DNA from: Imbroritus primus
GTDB lineage: Bacteria; Pseudomonadota; Gammaproteobacteria; Burkholderiales; Burkholderiaceae
DNA: 64,000 bases
Direction: 5' to 3'
Assembly (NCBI GenBank): GCA_000272025.2
Contig: AKCV02000025.1
Location: 1-64,000, forward strand
The notes beneath the pieces are model-generated. The model worked only from the letters and a program-made list of their open reading frames with translations. It had not been told where the DNA came from and did not search any database. The translations under genes and the position numbers were made by a program. Below are positions 40,480 through 50,538 of this stretch, one piece after another (position 1 is the first letter of the stretch; each line of letters opens with the position of its first letter).

Positions 40480-41643
40480 TCACGGCAGTTTGGGCGGCGG
40501 TGTGCTGGTATCGGCCAGGCGGGCGCGGTGCGAAATCAGGATCGCGGCCAGGACGAAGCACGCAGCCCCCCAGTGTAACGCGCCGGGCCCTGCTGCAGCA
40601 AAAATCCCCGCGCCGGACACGGCTCCCAGCGCTTGTCCCAGATAGATACACGACGAATTGAGCGACACCGAAATCGGCGCGGCCGCCGGCGAAATCGTAA
40701 TCAGGCGCGCCTGCTGCGCGCTGTTGGTGGCAAAGCCGCCCAGGCCCCAGAGCATGAACAGCGCCACCATGGCGATGCGGCTCCATTCGCCGAGCGGCCA
40801 GAGGATCAGCGCGGTCAGCGAGCACAGCAAGGCAATGCGCACGACGCGGGCCGGGGTGATGCGGTCCATGAAGTTGGCCGCCAGCGCGTTGCCGATCACG
40901 CCGCACAGGCCGAACCCGAAGAACATCAGGCTCAGCATGCCGCCGGTTACGCCATAGACATCGCGCATCATCGGCGCAATATAAGTAAACATCGTGAACA
41001 GGCCAGCTGCCTGGATGGCCGTCGTGGCGACCACCAGCATGATTGGCTTGTGGCGCAGCACCGCGCCCCACGCCTGCGTGCCGACTGGTTCGACGAACAG
41101 CCCGCGCGGCAGTTGGCGCCAGACACCCCAGGCAGCCAGGGCCGCGCCGGTGGCGACTACCGCCATGCTGACGCGCCAACCCAGGGTCGTGGCAATCCAC
41201 GTACCGATCGGCATGCCGAGCACGCTGGCGATGCTCCAGCCGAGAAAGACAAAGCTGATGGCGCGGCCACGCTGCAGCGGCGGGACCAGCAGCGAGAGTG
41301 TCGCCGCCGCCTGCGGGGTATAGATGGCTGCGCCGAACGCGGTGAACAGGCGTGCTGCCATCAGGGTGCCAAAGCTGGGCGCGAGCGCGGCCAGCACATG
41401 CATCACCGCATAGACGGCAAGCGCGCCGCTCAGCAGCAGGCGCCGGTCGATGCGCGAGCCGAGCGTGCCGAAGAGCGGTGCGCCCAGGCAGACGGAGAAC
41501 GCGAAAACGGTGATCAGCTGCCCGGCCGTGGTGGCGGGAATCTGGAACGTGGCGGCAATTTCATTGAGCATGCCGGTGACGATCATCGCCCCGGTTCCGA
41601 TCACGAAATTTCCGAGGCAGAGGATGACAAGTCTGGACGGCAT
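40480..41643 (-). CDS. MFS transporter, drug/sugar (DHA1) type
   Basis: A 387-residue inner-membrane transporter with twelve hydrophobic segments. The loop 2-3 signature is FGTLGSRIDRRLLL, and TM4-5 carries RLFTAFGAAIYTPQAAATLSLLVPP. The overall layout matches DHA1-type exporters of the AraJ/YdhP class. The substrate is not inferable. ATG 41643 begins MPSRLVILCLGNFVIGTG, a typical first helix. It is upstream of, and likely co-transcribed with, the MOSC gene. Confidence 0.92.
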   Translation of the reverse strand: MPSRLVILCLGNFVIGTGAMIVTGMLNEIAATFQIPATTAGQLITVFAFSVCLGAPLFGTLGSRIDRRLLLSGALAVYAVMHVLAALAPSFGTLMAARLFTAFGAAIYTPQAAATLSLLVPPLQRGRAISFVFLGWSIASVLGMPIGTWIATTLGWRVSMAVVATGAALAAWGVWRQLPRGLFVEPVGTQAWGAVLRHKPIMLVVATTAIQAAGLFTMFTYIAPMMRDVYGVTGGMLSLMFFGFGLCGVIGNALAANFMDRITPARVVRIALLCSLTALILWPLGEWSRIAMVALFMLWGLGGFATNSAQQARLITISPAAAPISVSLNSSCIYLGQALGAVSGAGIFAAAGPGALHWGAACFVLAAILISHRARLADTSTPPPKLP

Positions 41644-41789
41644 GACAGCAAGGCAAAGACCACGCCGGACGGCGTGGCAGTGATGGCGAGCGCGGCCTGG
41701 TGCCGCGCCGGCGTAAGTGTACTCGTATTTGTGGATGGCCGCCGGCCGCTGTCAGCCGCCGGCGGGCCACCAGGGCGCGCATCAAGGCA

Positions 41790-42803
41790 TCAGCGCATCA
41801 GCGAGGGGGTGAGCGCCGCGACGTTGACGATGGCGTCGTGCTTGCCGGCCAGCACGTCGAGGATGTTCTGGAAGGCCTGCCCGAAATACTGCTCGTAGTT
41901 GTCGCGCTCCACGTAGCCGAGATGCGGCGTGCAGATGCAATTCTCCATGCGCAGCAAGGCATGGCCTTGCAGGATGGGCTCGGACTCGAATACGTCGACG
42001 GCCGCCATGCCGGGCCGTCCACGGTTGAGTCCGCTGACCAGTGCGTTTTCTTCGAGCAGTTCGGCTCGGCTGGTGTTGACCAGCAGCGCGGTCGGCTTCA
42101 TGCGTAGCAGGTCGGCAGTCTTGATGATGCCGCGCGTCTGGTCCGACAGGCGCATATGCAGCGACAGCACATCGGCGCTCTCGAACAGCGCCTCGCGCGA
42201 CGCGGCCGTGCCGAATCCATCGGCCTGCGCACGGGCGCGTGCTGCGTCGCTGCCCCACACCTGCACCTCCATGCCGAAGGCCTTGCCATACCCCGCCACC
42301 AGCTGCCCGATGCGCCCATAGCTCCAGATGCCGAGCGTGCGGCCGCGCAGCAGCTGGCCGATGCCGAAGTTCGGCGGCATGTTGGTCGATTTGAGACCGG
42401 ATTGCTGCCATGCGCCGTGCTTGAGGCTTGCGACGTACTGCGGGATGCGGCGCTGCGCCGCCATGATCAGCGCCCAGGTCAGTTCTGCCGGGGCCACCGG
42501 GGAGCTGGAGCCTTCCAGCACCACGATGCCGCGCTCGGTACAGGCGTCGATATCGATATGCCCGCCGGCCCGGCCGGTCTGGCTGATGATCTTGAGCTTG
42601 GGCAGTTTTTCCAGCAGTTGGCGCGTGATGCGTGTGCGTTCGCGGATCAGGACCAGCGCCTCGGCGTCGCCCACGCGCGCGGCCAGCTGGCCGATGCCTT
42701 TGACGGTGTTGTTATAGACCTTGACGTCGTGGCCGTTCAGCAGCGCATAGGCGTCCAGCTTGCGCACGGCGTCCTGGTAATCATCGAGAACAGCGATTTT
42801 CAT
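41790..42803 (-). CDS. D-2-hydroxyacid dehydrogenase family protein
   Basis: A 337-residue NAD(P)-dependent oxidoreductase of the D-isomer 2-hydroxyacid dehydrogenase family. The N-terminal catalytic part starts MKIAVLDDYQDAVRKLD; the nucleotide site is LGIWSYGRIGQLVAGYGKAFG, in which the first Gly positions of GxGxxG are altered (WSYGRIG), as seen in one subgroup. The catalytic Arg is in LLVNTSRAEL, and the catalytic His in CTPHLGYVE. The substrate (glycerate, phosphoglycerate or other 2-keto acid) is not inferable. It diverges from pckG. Confidence 0.9.
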   Translation of the reverse strand: MKIAVLDDYQDAVRKLDAYALLNGHDVKVYNNTVKGIGQLAARVGDAEALVLIRERTRITRQLLEKLPKLKIISQTGRAGGHIDIDACTERGIVVLEGSSSPVAPAELTWALIMAAQRRIPQYVASLKHGAWQQSGLKSTNMPPNFGIGQLLRGRTLGIWSYGRIGQLVAGYGKAFGMEVQVWGSDAARARAQADGFGTAASREALFESADVLSLHMRLSDQTRGIIKTADLLRMKPTALLVNTSRAELLEENALVSGLNRGRPGMAAVDVFESEPILQGHALLRMENCICTPHLGYVERDNYEQYFGQAFQNILDVLAGKHDAIVNVAALTPSLMR

Positions 42804-42907
42804 TCACAACCCAACATGAGATTTGATGCGGAGCAAAAATCGGCGCGGCACCCCGGTGCTATGCTTGACACAAGCGCCAACCGATCGTTGGCGGCTGCGA
42901 CTGACAG

Positions 42908-42973
42908 GAGGTGCGGCATATGCCACACGACTTCCTGTCGCTCCGGACTGGCCGGAGAGGTGCGGCATACAAT
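42908..42973 (+). promoter_or_regulatory. pckG upstream region with direct repeats and palindromes
   Basis: The 302-base gap before pckG (42804-43105) contains a 13-bp direct repeat GAGGTGCGGCATA at 42908-42920 and 42957-42969. The first copy is part of a 10-bp palindrome GGCATATGCC (42915-42924). A hairpin CTCCGG/CCGGAG (42941-42957) lies between. The second repeat overlaps a TACAAT -10 hexamer (42968-42973) with no good -35, which suggests activator dependence. Confidence 0.4.
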
Positions 42974-43105
42974 GCCCACGCCATTTCAACACGAGACTGT
43001 AGCGCACCGGTGTGGATTGCTGCGATGTCGCCATCCCGGTAGTTGTAACCGAATGTGTCGATGCGGGGAAGCGCAGCCCCGTCGCATCGCTTCCAGGGGG
43101 TCTTG

Positions 43106-44986
<1,881 letters not shown>

Positions 44987-45072
44987 CGCGCGGGAGGTCT
45001 CCGTGACGCCGTGCCGGCCTGGCGCGGCGCCTAGCCTCAGTACGGGAGCTGTAGCGCCACAGTTTCAATGCT

Positions 45073-45720
45073 TCAGCGCGCGTCGCCGAAATGTTCGACG
45101 GCGTACTTCACCAGTTCCGCCTGGCCTTCGATGCCGAGCTTGCGCTTGATGTTGAGGCGATGCGTTTCGACGGTGCGCACGGATAGGCCCAATTCCCCGG
45201 CGATCATCTTGTTGGCCATGCCGCGCGCGATGCGTGCGAGGATGTCGCGTTCGCGGCGGGTCAGTGCATCGACTGGACCATCGTCCTCGGCCATGCGGCG
45301 CGCGATGCTGCCGCTGCAAAAAATGCGGCCTGCCAGCACGGCCTGGATGGCTGCTACCAGCTCATCGGCCGGCGCGTCCTTGAGCACGTAGCCGCCCGCG
45401 CCAACACGCAAGGCCTGGCGCACGAACTCCAGGTTGTCGTGCATCGTCACCACCATCACCGCGATTTCTGGATAGCGTTCGTGCAGCGCCTCGGCGAGGG
45501 CAATGCCGCTCATGCCGCGCATGGCCACGTCAGTCACGACCAGGTCCGGTAGCCGCGTATCCGGCTGGCGCGCCAGCCATGCCAGCGCGCTTTCGCCATC
45601 TCCGGCTTCGCCAATCACCTGGATGTGCGGCTGTGTTTCCAGCCGCATGCGGATGCCATCCCGCACCAACGGATGGTCGTCGATGAGCAGCACGCGGACG
45701 GGACGGTCGAACGTTGTCAT
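45073..45720 (-). CDS. NarL/FixJ-family response regulator
   Basis: A 215-residue regulator. The receiver domain begins VRVLLIDDHPLVRDGIRMRL, with phospho-acceptor Asp64 in LVVTDVAMRGMSG and the conserved Lys in GYVLKDAPADEL. The C-terminal LuxR-type helix-turn-helix is at LTRRERDILARIARGMANK and LSVRTVETHRLNIKRKLGI. Its ATG overlaps the stop of the kinase gene (ATGA), so the pair is co-translated. It probably controls the divergent cstA and ybdD-type genes. Confidence 0.95.
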   Translation of the reverse strand: MTTFDRPVRVLLIDDHPLVRDGIRMRLETQPHIQVIGEAGDGESALAWLARQPDTRLPDLVVTDVAMRGMSGIALAEALHERYPEIAVMVVTMHDNLEFVRQALRVGAGGYVLKDAPADELVAAIQAVLAGRIFCSGSIARRMAEDDGPVDALTRRERDILARIARGMANKMIAGELGLSVRTVETHRLNIKRKLGIEGQAELVKYAVEHFGDAR

Positions 45721-47087
45721 GAAACGGCTCCTGTGGCCGGCAAGCGGGCGATCACGTGCGTACCCAGCGGGCCCGAGGTCACGGTCAACGTGCCCTGCAG
45801 CGCGGCCATGCGCTCGTTCATGTTGCGCAGGCCGATGCCACGGTCGGGGTCTTGCTGCACGTCGGCGACATCAAAGCCGATGCCGTTGTCATGGATCGCC
45901 AGGACGGTCTGGCCGGCATCGTACCGCAATTCGATACCGGCTGAGCGTGCGCGGGCATGGCGCAGGACATTGGTCAGGGCTTCCTGGGCAATACGGTAGA
46001 GCGCCGTGGACTGATCGCCGCTCAGTGCATGCGGTGTGCCGTTGACCGTGAGCGCCACCTGCAGTGCGCCGTTGTCATGCATCTGCCGCGCCAGGTGCTC
46101 GAGCGCTGCCGGCAGGCCCAGATCGTCGAGCAGCGCGGGCCGCAGCGCGTGCGACATGCGCCGTACCTCGATGAATACATGGTTGATGCGCTCCAGTGCC
46201 GTCGCCAGCAGCGGTGTCGCGCTATCCCGCTGCGCCCTGGCCGCATGCAGCCGTTCGATGGCCGTTTCGATCAGCAGCTTGACCGAAACCAGTAACTGGC
46301 TCACGCCATCGTGCAGCTCGCGTGACAGCCTGATGCGTTCGTCTTCCTGCGATTGCACGACACGCTGCGCCAGCTGTTGCAGCTTGGCATCGCTGGCGCG
46401 ATGCTCGCTCACATTCAGGGCCATGCCGGCCACGCCAACCGCGAAGATGCTGATCGCGGCGATGGCGCCGATCCACAGCAAGGTCTGGCGGATGTCGTCG
46501 CGGGCCCGCGCGTCGATGCGCTGCAGGGCGGCATCGACATCGTCGAGGTAGATGCCGGTGCCCATCATCCAGTTCCACTGTGGGATCGCTACCACGTAGC
46601 CCAGCTTGTCGACCAGTTGCTGTTCGCTGGAGGGCTTGCGCCATTGGTAGCGGACTGCGCCGCCGCCAGCCCGCGCTGCGGCGATGAGGTTCTGGATGGT
46701 CGGCCGTCCGTGTGCGTCGCGCAGCGTCCAGAGATCCTGCCCGACCAGTTCCGGCTGGCGCGGATGCATCAGGCTGCGGCCCTGCAGGTCATACAGAAAG
46801 AAGTAGCCGTCAGGGCCATAGTCGAGCTGCGCCAGGATTGCAATGGCGGCCTGGCGGGTCTCGTCGTCGTTACGGCCCGAGGCGACCAACGGGGCGATGG
46901 CGCTCTCCGCGAGCTGCACGTAATGGCGCAACTCCACTTCCTTGGCCTGCAGGTATGCCGCCTCGACCAGCGCGCGCTGGTGCTGGGCCAGCGTGATGGC
47001 CTGGCTGCGCACGGCCAGCGCGATGGCCAGCATTGCCAGCGCCAGGGGCGCGACGGCCAGCAGCAGGAATTTATGGCGCAGTTTCAT
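45717..47087 (-). CDS. Cache-domain sensor histidine kinase (HisKA_3)
   Basis: A 456-residue membrane kinase. An N-terminal helix (residues ~8-28) and a second at ~200-225 enclose a periplasmic single Cache domain (sCache_2 pattern: DYGPDGYFFLYDLQGRSLMHP and YVVAIPQWNWMMGTGIYLDD), a fold that binds small carboxylates such as pyruvate or acetate in characterised members. The cytoplasmic part has the HisKA_3 phospho-acceptor His259 in RLSRELHDGVSQLL and the ATPase motif DNGIGFD. It is first in a two-gene operon and divergent from cstA. The ligand is inferred, not shown. Confidence 0.93.
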   Translation of the reverse strand: MKLRHKFLLLAVAPLALAMLAIALAVRSQAITLAQHQRALVEAAYLQAKEVELRHYVQLAESAIAPLVASGRNDDETRQAAIAILAQLDYGPDGYFFLYDLQGRSLMHPRQPELVGQDLWTLRDAHGRPTIQNLIAAARAGGGAVRYQWRKPSSEQQLVDKLGYVVAIPQWNWMMGTGIYLDDVDAALQRIDARARDDIRQTLLWIGAIAAISIFAVGVAGMALNVSEHRASDAKLQQLAQRVVQSQEDERIRLSRELHDGVSQLLVSVKLLIETAIERLHAARAQRDSATPLLATALERINHVFIEVRRMSHALRPALLDDLGLPAALEHLARQMHDNGALQVALTVNGTPHALSGDQSTALYRIAQEALTNVLRHARARSAGIELRYDAGQTVLAIHDNGIGFDVADVQQDPDRGIGLRNMNERMAALQGTLTVTSGPLGTHVIARLPATGAVS

Positions 47088-47532
47088 GGTTCGTTCTACG
47101 TAGTATCACGCAGCTTGTCTGCGTAGTTTCGCGCTTGTGCACCTTGGTGGGGAAGTCAATACTACACGTCGCCATCCACTGGATCCGCCCGCCACGTTCC
47201 GCGTGGCTGCTGGCCGTGGAGCTTGGCGTGTCCGCACGCCATCCTGCCATGCATGAGAACGAGCCGCCGTACCACGGCCGGCCGGCGCACGAGACAGCGC
47301 CACGATCTGCCGCAGCCCGCTTGCCTATCCGGTACGCCACGCTGCTGTCCACCTTGCTGGACACCATGACAGGCCCCTTTTATCTTAGGGACGCAATCAA
47401 AATGATTCTCGCATCCGGTCTGGCGTCACTCGGTGGCGCTACCGTACCAAGTGTACTGTTGTGGCCGCGCGCCTGACCAGAACCGCTGCGCTTCATTTTG
47501 ATGGCGACTCATACAGGTCAAGGAGACCACCC
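47088..47532. promoter_or_regulatory. divergent control region between the Cache kinase and cstA
   Basis: This 445-base gap has no credible gene. It holds a 6-6-6 inverted repeat TGTCCA-CCTTGC-TGGACA (47346-47363), about 170 bases upstream of the cstA ATG. That is a candidate site for the NarL-type regulator, although I cannot match it to a known consensus. Confidence 0.35.
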
Positions 47533-49602
47533 ATGAAACGCATCGGGGAACACCTGATGTGGCTGGCCGTTGCCGTACTCGGCGCGTTTGCCTTTGCCAC
47601 CGTCGCGCTATCCCGCGGCGAAGCTGTCAGTGCCTTGTGGATCGTCGTCGCCGCACTGTGCATTTACCTTGTTGCCTACCGCTACTACAGCCGCTACATC
47701 GCCGAGAAGGTGATGCAGCTCGATCCCACGCGCATGACGCCTGCCTGGCGCCATAACGACGGGCTCGACTACGTTCCCACCAACAAGGCCGTGCTGTTTG
47801 GCCACCATTTTGCCGCCATCGCCGGCGCGGGTCCGCTGGTCGGTCCGGTGCTGGCCGCGCAGATGGGTTACATGCCCGGCATGCTGTGGCTGCTGGCCGG
47901 CGTGGTGTTCGCCGGCGCGGTGCAGGACTTCATGGTGCTATTCATTTCGATGCGCCGCGACGGCCGTTCGCTGGGCGAGCTGGTGCGCGAGGAAATGGGC
48001 ACCGTGCCGGGCATGATCGCCCTGTTTGGCTGTTTCATGATCATGATCATCATCCTGGCCGTGCTGGCCCTGATCGTGGTGAAGGCGCTGGCCGGTTCGC
48101 CGTGGGGCACGTTCACGGTGGCGGTGACCATCCCCATCGCCGTGTTCATGGGCCTGTACACGCGCTATATCCGTCCGGGCCGTATCGGCGAGGTGTCGGT
48201 GATTGGCTTCGTGCTGCTGCTGGCAGCCATCATCGGCGGCCAGTATGTGCATGACAGCGCCGTGCTCGGCCCGCTGTTTACATTCGACGGCAAGGCGCTG
48301 ACCTGGATGCTGATCGTCTACGGCTTCATCGCGGCCGTGCTGCCGGTGTGGCTGCTGCTGGCCCCGCGCGACTACCTGTCGACCTTCCTCAAGATCGGCA
48401 CCATCATCGCGCTCGCCATCGGCATCATCATCGTCGCGCCGGAGTTGAAGATGCCGGCCTTCACGCAGTTCGCCGAAGGCGGCGGTCCGGTGTGGTCGGG
48501 CAACCTGTTCCCGTTCCTCTTCATCACCATCGCCTGCGGCGCCGTGTCCGGCTTCCATGCCCTGATCTCCTCGGGCACCACGCCGAAGCTGATCGAAAAC
48601 GAAACCCACGCACGCTTTATCGGCTACGGCGCCATGCTGGCCGAGTCGTTCGTCGCCATCATGGCCCTCGTGGCCGCTGCGGTGATCGAGCCTGGCGTGT
48701 ACTTCGCCATGAACAGCCCGGCTGCCGTCATCGGCACCTCACCGGAAGCCGTGGCCGCAACGGTCTCGACCTGGGGCTTTGTGATCACGCCGGACGTGCT
48801 GGTGCAAACCGCCAAGGAAGTGGGCGAGCACACCATCATCTCGCGTGCCGGCGGCGCGCCGACACTGGCAGTCGGCATCGCGCAGATCCTGCACCAGGTG
48901 GTGGGCGGCGAAGGCATGATGGCCTTCTGGTACCACTTCGCGATTCTCTTCGAAGCGCTGTTCATCCTTACCGCCGTCGATGCGGGTACGCGTGCCGGTC
49001 GCTTCATGCTGCAGGACCTGCTGGGCAGTTTCATCCCGGCCTTCAAGCGCACCGATTCGCTGCCTGCCAACCTGATCGCCACGGCGCTGTGCGTGGCGGC
49101 CTGGGGTTACTTCCTGTACCAAGGCGTGGTCGATCCGCTCGGCGGCATCAATACGTTGTGGCCGCTGTTCGGTATCTCCAACCAGATGCTGGCTGCCGTG
49201 GCGCTGGTGCTGGGCACTTGCGTTCTGGTCAAGATGAAGCGCGGCCAGTACGCGTGGGTGACCCTCGTGCCGACCGTGTGGCTGCTGATCTGCACGCTGA
49301 CCGCCAGCTGGCAAAAGCTGTTCCATGCCGATCCCAAGATCAGCTTCCTGGCGCACGCCGCCAAGTTCAACGAAGCGATCGCCCAGGGCAAGGTCCTGGC
49401 GCCGGCACACTCGCTTGCCGAAATGCAGCGCGTGGTGTTCAACGACTACCTGAACGCCAGCCTGTGCGTGCTGTTCATGTTCGTGGTGCTGAGCATCGTG
49501 TTCTACGGCTTCAAGACGGCCCTGCAGGCGCGAGGCATTACCCGTCCGACCGATCGCGAAGTGCCGTTCGAACCGATGCCCGCCAACGTGCGCGTCAACT
49601 GA
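47533..49602 (+). CDS. cstA: CstA family peptide/pyruvate transporter
   Basis: A 689-residue inner-membrane transporter with about 16-18 hydrophobic segments. Family hallmarks are [20 protein letters not shown] near residue 95, [20 protein letters not shown] and FALISSGT-like [17 protein letters not shown]. Characterised relatives (CstA, BtsT) import pyruvate and are linked to peptide utilisation in starvation. ATG 47533 has an AAGGAG site; the frame to 47461 has no homology. It is followed 13 bases later by a small YbdD-type gene, its standard partner. The divergent two-component system is its probable regulator. Confidence 0.95.
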   Translation: MKRIGEHLMWLAVAVLGAFAFATVALSRGEAVSALWIVVAALCIYLVAYRYYSRYIAEKVMQLDPTRMTPAWRHNDGLDYVPTNKAVLFGHHFAAIAGAGPLVGPVLAAQMGYMPGMLWLLAGVVFAGAVQDFMVLFISMRRDGRSLGELVREEMGTVPGMIALFGCFMIMIIILAVLALIVVKALAGSPWGTFTVAVTIPIAVFMGLYTRYIRPGRIGEVSVIGFVLLLAAIIGGQYVHDSAVLGPLFTFDGKALTWMLIVYGFIAAVLPVWLLLAPRDYLSTFLKIGTIIALAIGIIIVAPELKMPAFTQFAEGGGPVWSGNLFPFLFITIACGAVSGFHALISSGTTPKLIENETHARFIGYGAMLAESFVAIMALVAAAVIEPGVYFAMNSPAAVIGTSPEAVAATVSTWGFVITPDVLVQTAKEVGEHTIISRAGGAPTLAVGIAQILHQVVGGEGMMAFWYHFAILFEALFILTAVDAGTRAGRFMLQDLLGSFIPAFKRTDSLPANLIATALCVAAWGYFLYQGVVDPLGGINTLWPLFGISNQMLAAVALVLGTCVLVKMKRGQYAWVTLVPTVWLLICTLTASWQKLFHADPKISFLAHAAKFNEAIAQGKVLAPAHSLAEMQRVVFNDYLNASLCVLFMFVVLSIVFYGFKTALQARGITRPTDREVPFEPMPANVRVN

Positions 49603-49615
49603 CCAGGAGTCCGCC

Positions 49616-49810
49616 ATGCGTGAACAGATCGAAACCCTGGGCCGCTACCTCGGCCAGAGCCTGCGCCTGATGGTTGGGCTGCCGGATTACCAGGCCTACG
49701 TTGCACACATGGCGGAGCAGCATCCGGATCGCCCGGCGATGACGTACGAGGAATTCTTCCGCGAACGTCAGGAAGCTCGCTATGGCGGCAAGGTTGGACG
49801 TTGTTGCTGA
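49616..49810 (+). CDS. YbdD/YjiX family small protein (DUF466)
   Basis: A 64-residue protein with the family pattern [20 protein letters not shown] then [17 protein letters not shown]. These proteins are almost always encoded directly after CstA/BtsT transporters and are thought to assist them, though the mechanism is not settled. An AGGAG site precedes the ATG, 13 bases after the cstA stop, so the two form one operon, ended by the terminator at 49831. Confidence 0.95.
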   Translation: MREQIETLGRYLGQSLRLMVGLPDYQAYVAHMAEQHPDRPAMTYEEFFRERQEARYGGKVGRCC

Positions 49811-49830
49811 ATGGTCGGTTTGACCTGGTC

Positions 49831-49863
49831 AAAAAAATCCCGCTCGTCGAGCGGGATTTTTTT
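49831..49863 (+). terminator. terminator of the cstA operon
   Basis: A 15-bp stem AAAAAAATCCCGCTC / GAGCGGGATTTTTTT with a 3-base loop lies 20 bases after the YbdD-type stop. The symmetric A and T runs make it functional in both directions, which also suits the minus-strand gene ending at 49935. Confidence 0.9.
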
Positions 49864-49934
49864 ATGATGCATTGGCATGCGCCTCTCGCGAGACAGAGAG
49901 CGGATGATTTTTTGGGAGGGCGTCACGCCTCGCC

Positions 49935-50216
49935 TTACATCTTCTCGACCCAGACGAAGGGGATCAGGACGCAAACGACAAGCTGCAACAAGAGATATCC
50001 AAAAAAAGCGCCAACACCCCCAAAAATACCAGCCACGATGGCGGTGACCAACGTAAACAGCCCGCCGGCGGCCATCCGCGCGAGCGTTAGCCAGCCGGAG
50101 CCGCCGCTGCGGCGCCCGTGGTGCTCCGCTGCGCCGACGCACCAGGTCACGGACACCGAGATCAATACCATCAGCCGCGCCGGGTTATGCATTAGCCAAT
50201 CCCATAGCTCGTGCAT
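49935..50216 (-). CDS. small membrane protein of unknown function
   Basis: A 93-residue protein with hydrophobic segments at about residues 12-30 and 45-88; the second is long and Gly-rich (GGLFTLVTAIVAGIFGGVGAF is typical of its style, here shortened: LVTAIVAGIFGGVGAFFGYL) and probably forms two helices. A short Arg/Gly-rich loop separates them. A very purine-rich ribosome site (GGGGGAAGG) precedes the ATG, which supports a real gene. I do not recognise the family. It is monocistronic, between a terminator and an empty gap. Confidence 0.65.
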   Translation of the reverse strand: MHELWDWLMHNPARLMVLISVSVTWCVGAAEHHGRRSGGSGWLTLARMAAGGLFTLVTAIVAGIFGGVGAFFGYLLLQLVVCVLIPFVWVEKM

Positions 50217-50538
50217 GACACCTTCCCCCGAATATTGTTATGTCGTTACTTTGCGGTGCGCATTGTACCTTTGACCGCTGCATGACTGGACCGATGGCGC
50301 TGGCCTCGTCGGGGTGGGTACTGTGCCGGGTCATGTTCCCTGGTGCTCGCCGCAATGTGAGGGTCAGCTTCTTCGCGTATGCCTTCAAGAGTATTGGTGG
50401 TACGCCTCGCGACCACGGGGCAGGCGATGAGGTATGCGCCGACCCGAGGCAGGGCAGTGCTGTCGTCGCTATCGACAAGCACTGCAGCTGCATCAGGTCA
50501 CAGCGCCATTTTCTGGCGCTGGTCCGGCCGGTTTCGTC
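50217..50538. other. 322-base gap without recognisable gene
   Basis: Between the small membrane protein and the CotH-type gene I see no conserved coding sequence, terminator or repeat of note. The CotH-type gene ends at its right edge. Confidence 0.4.
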
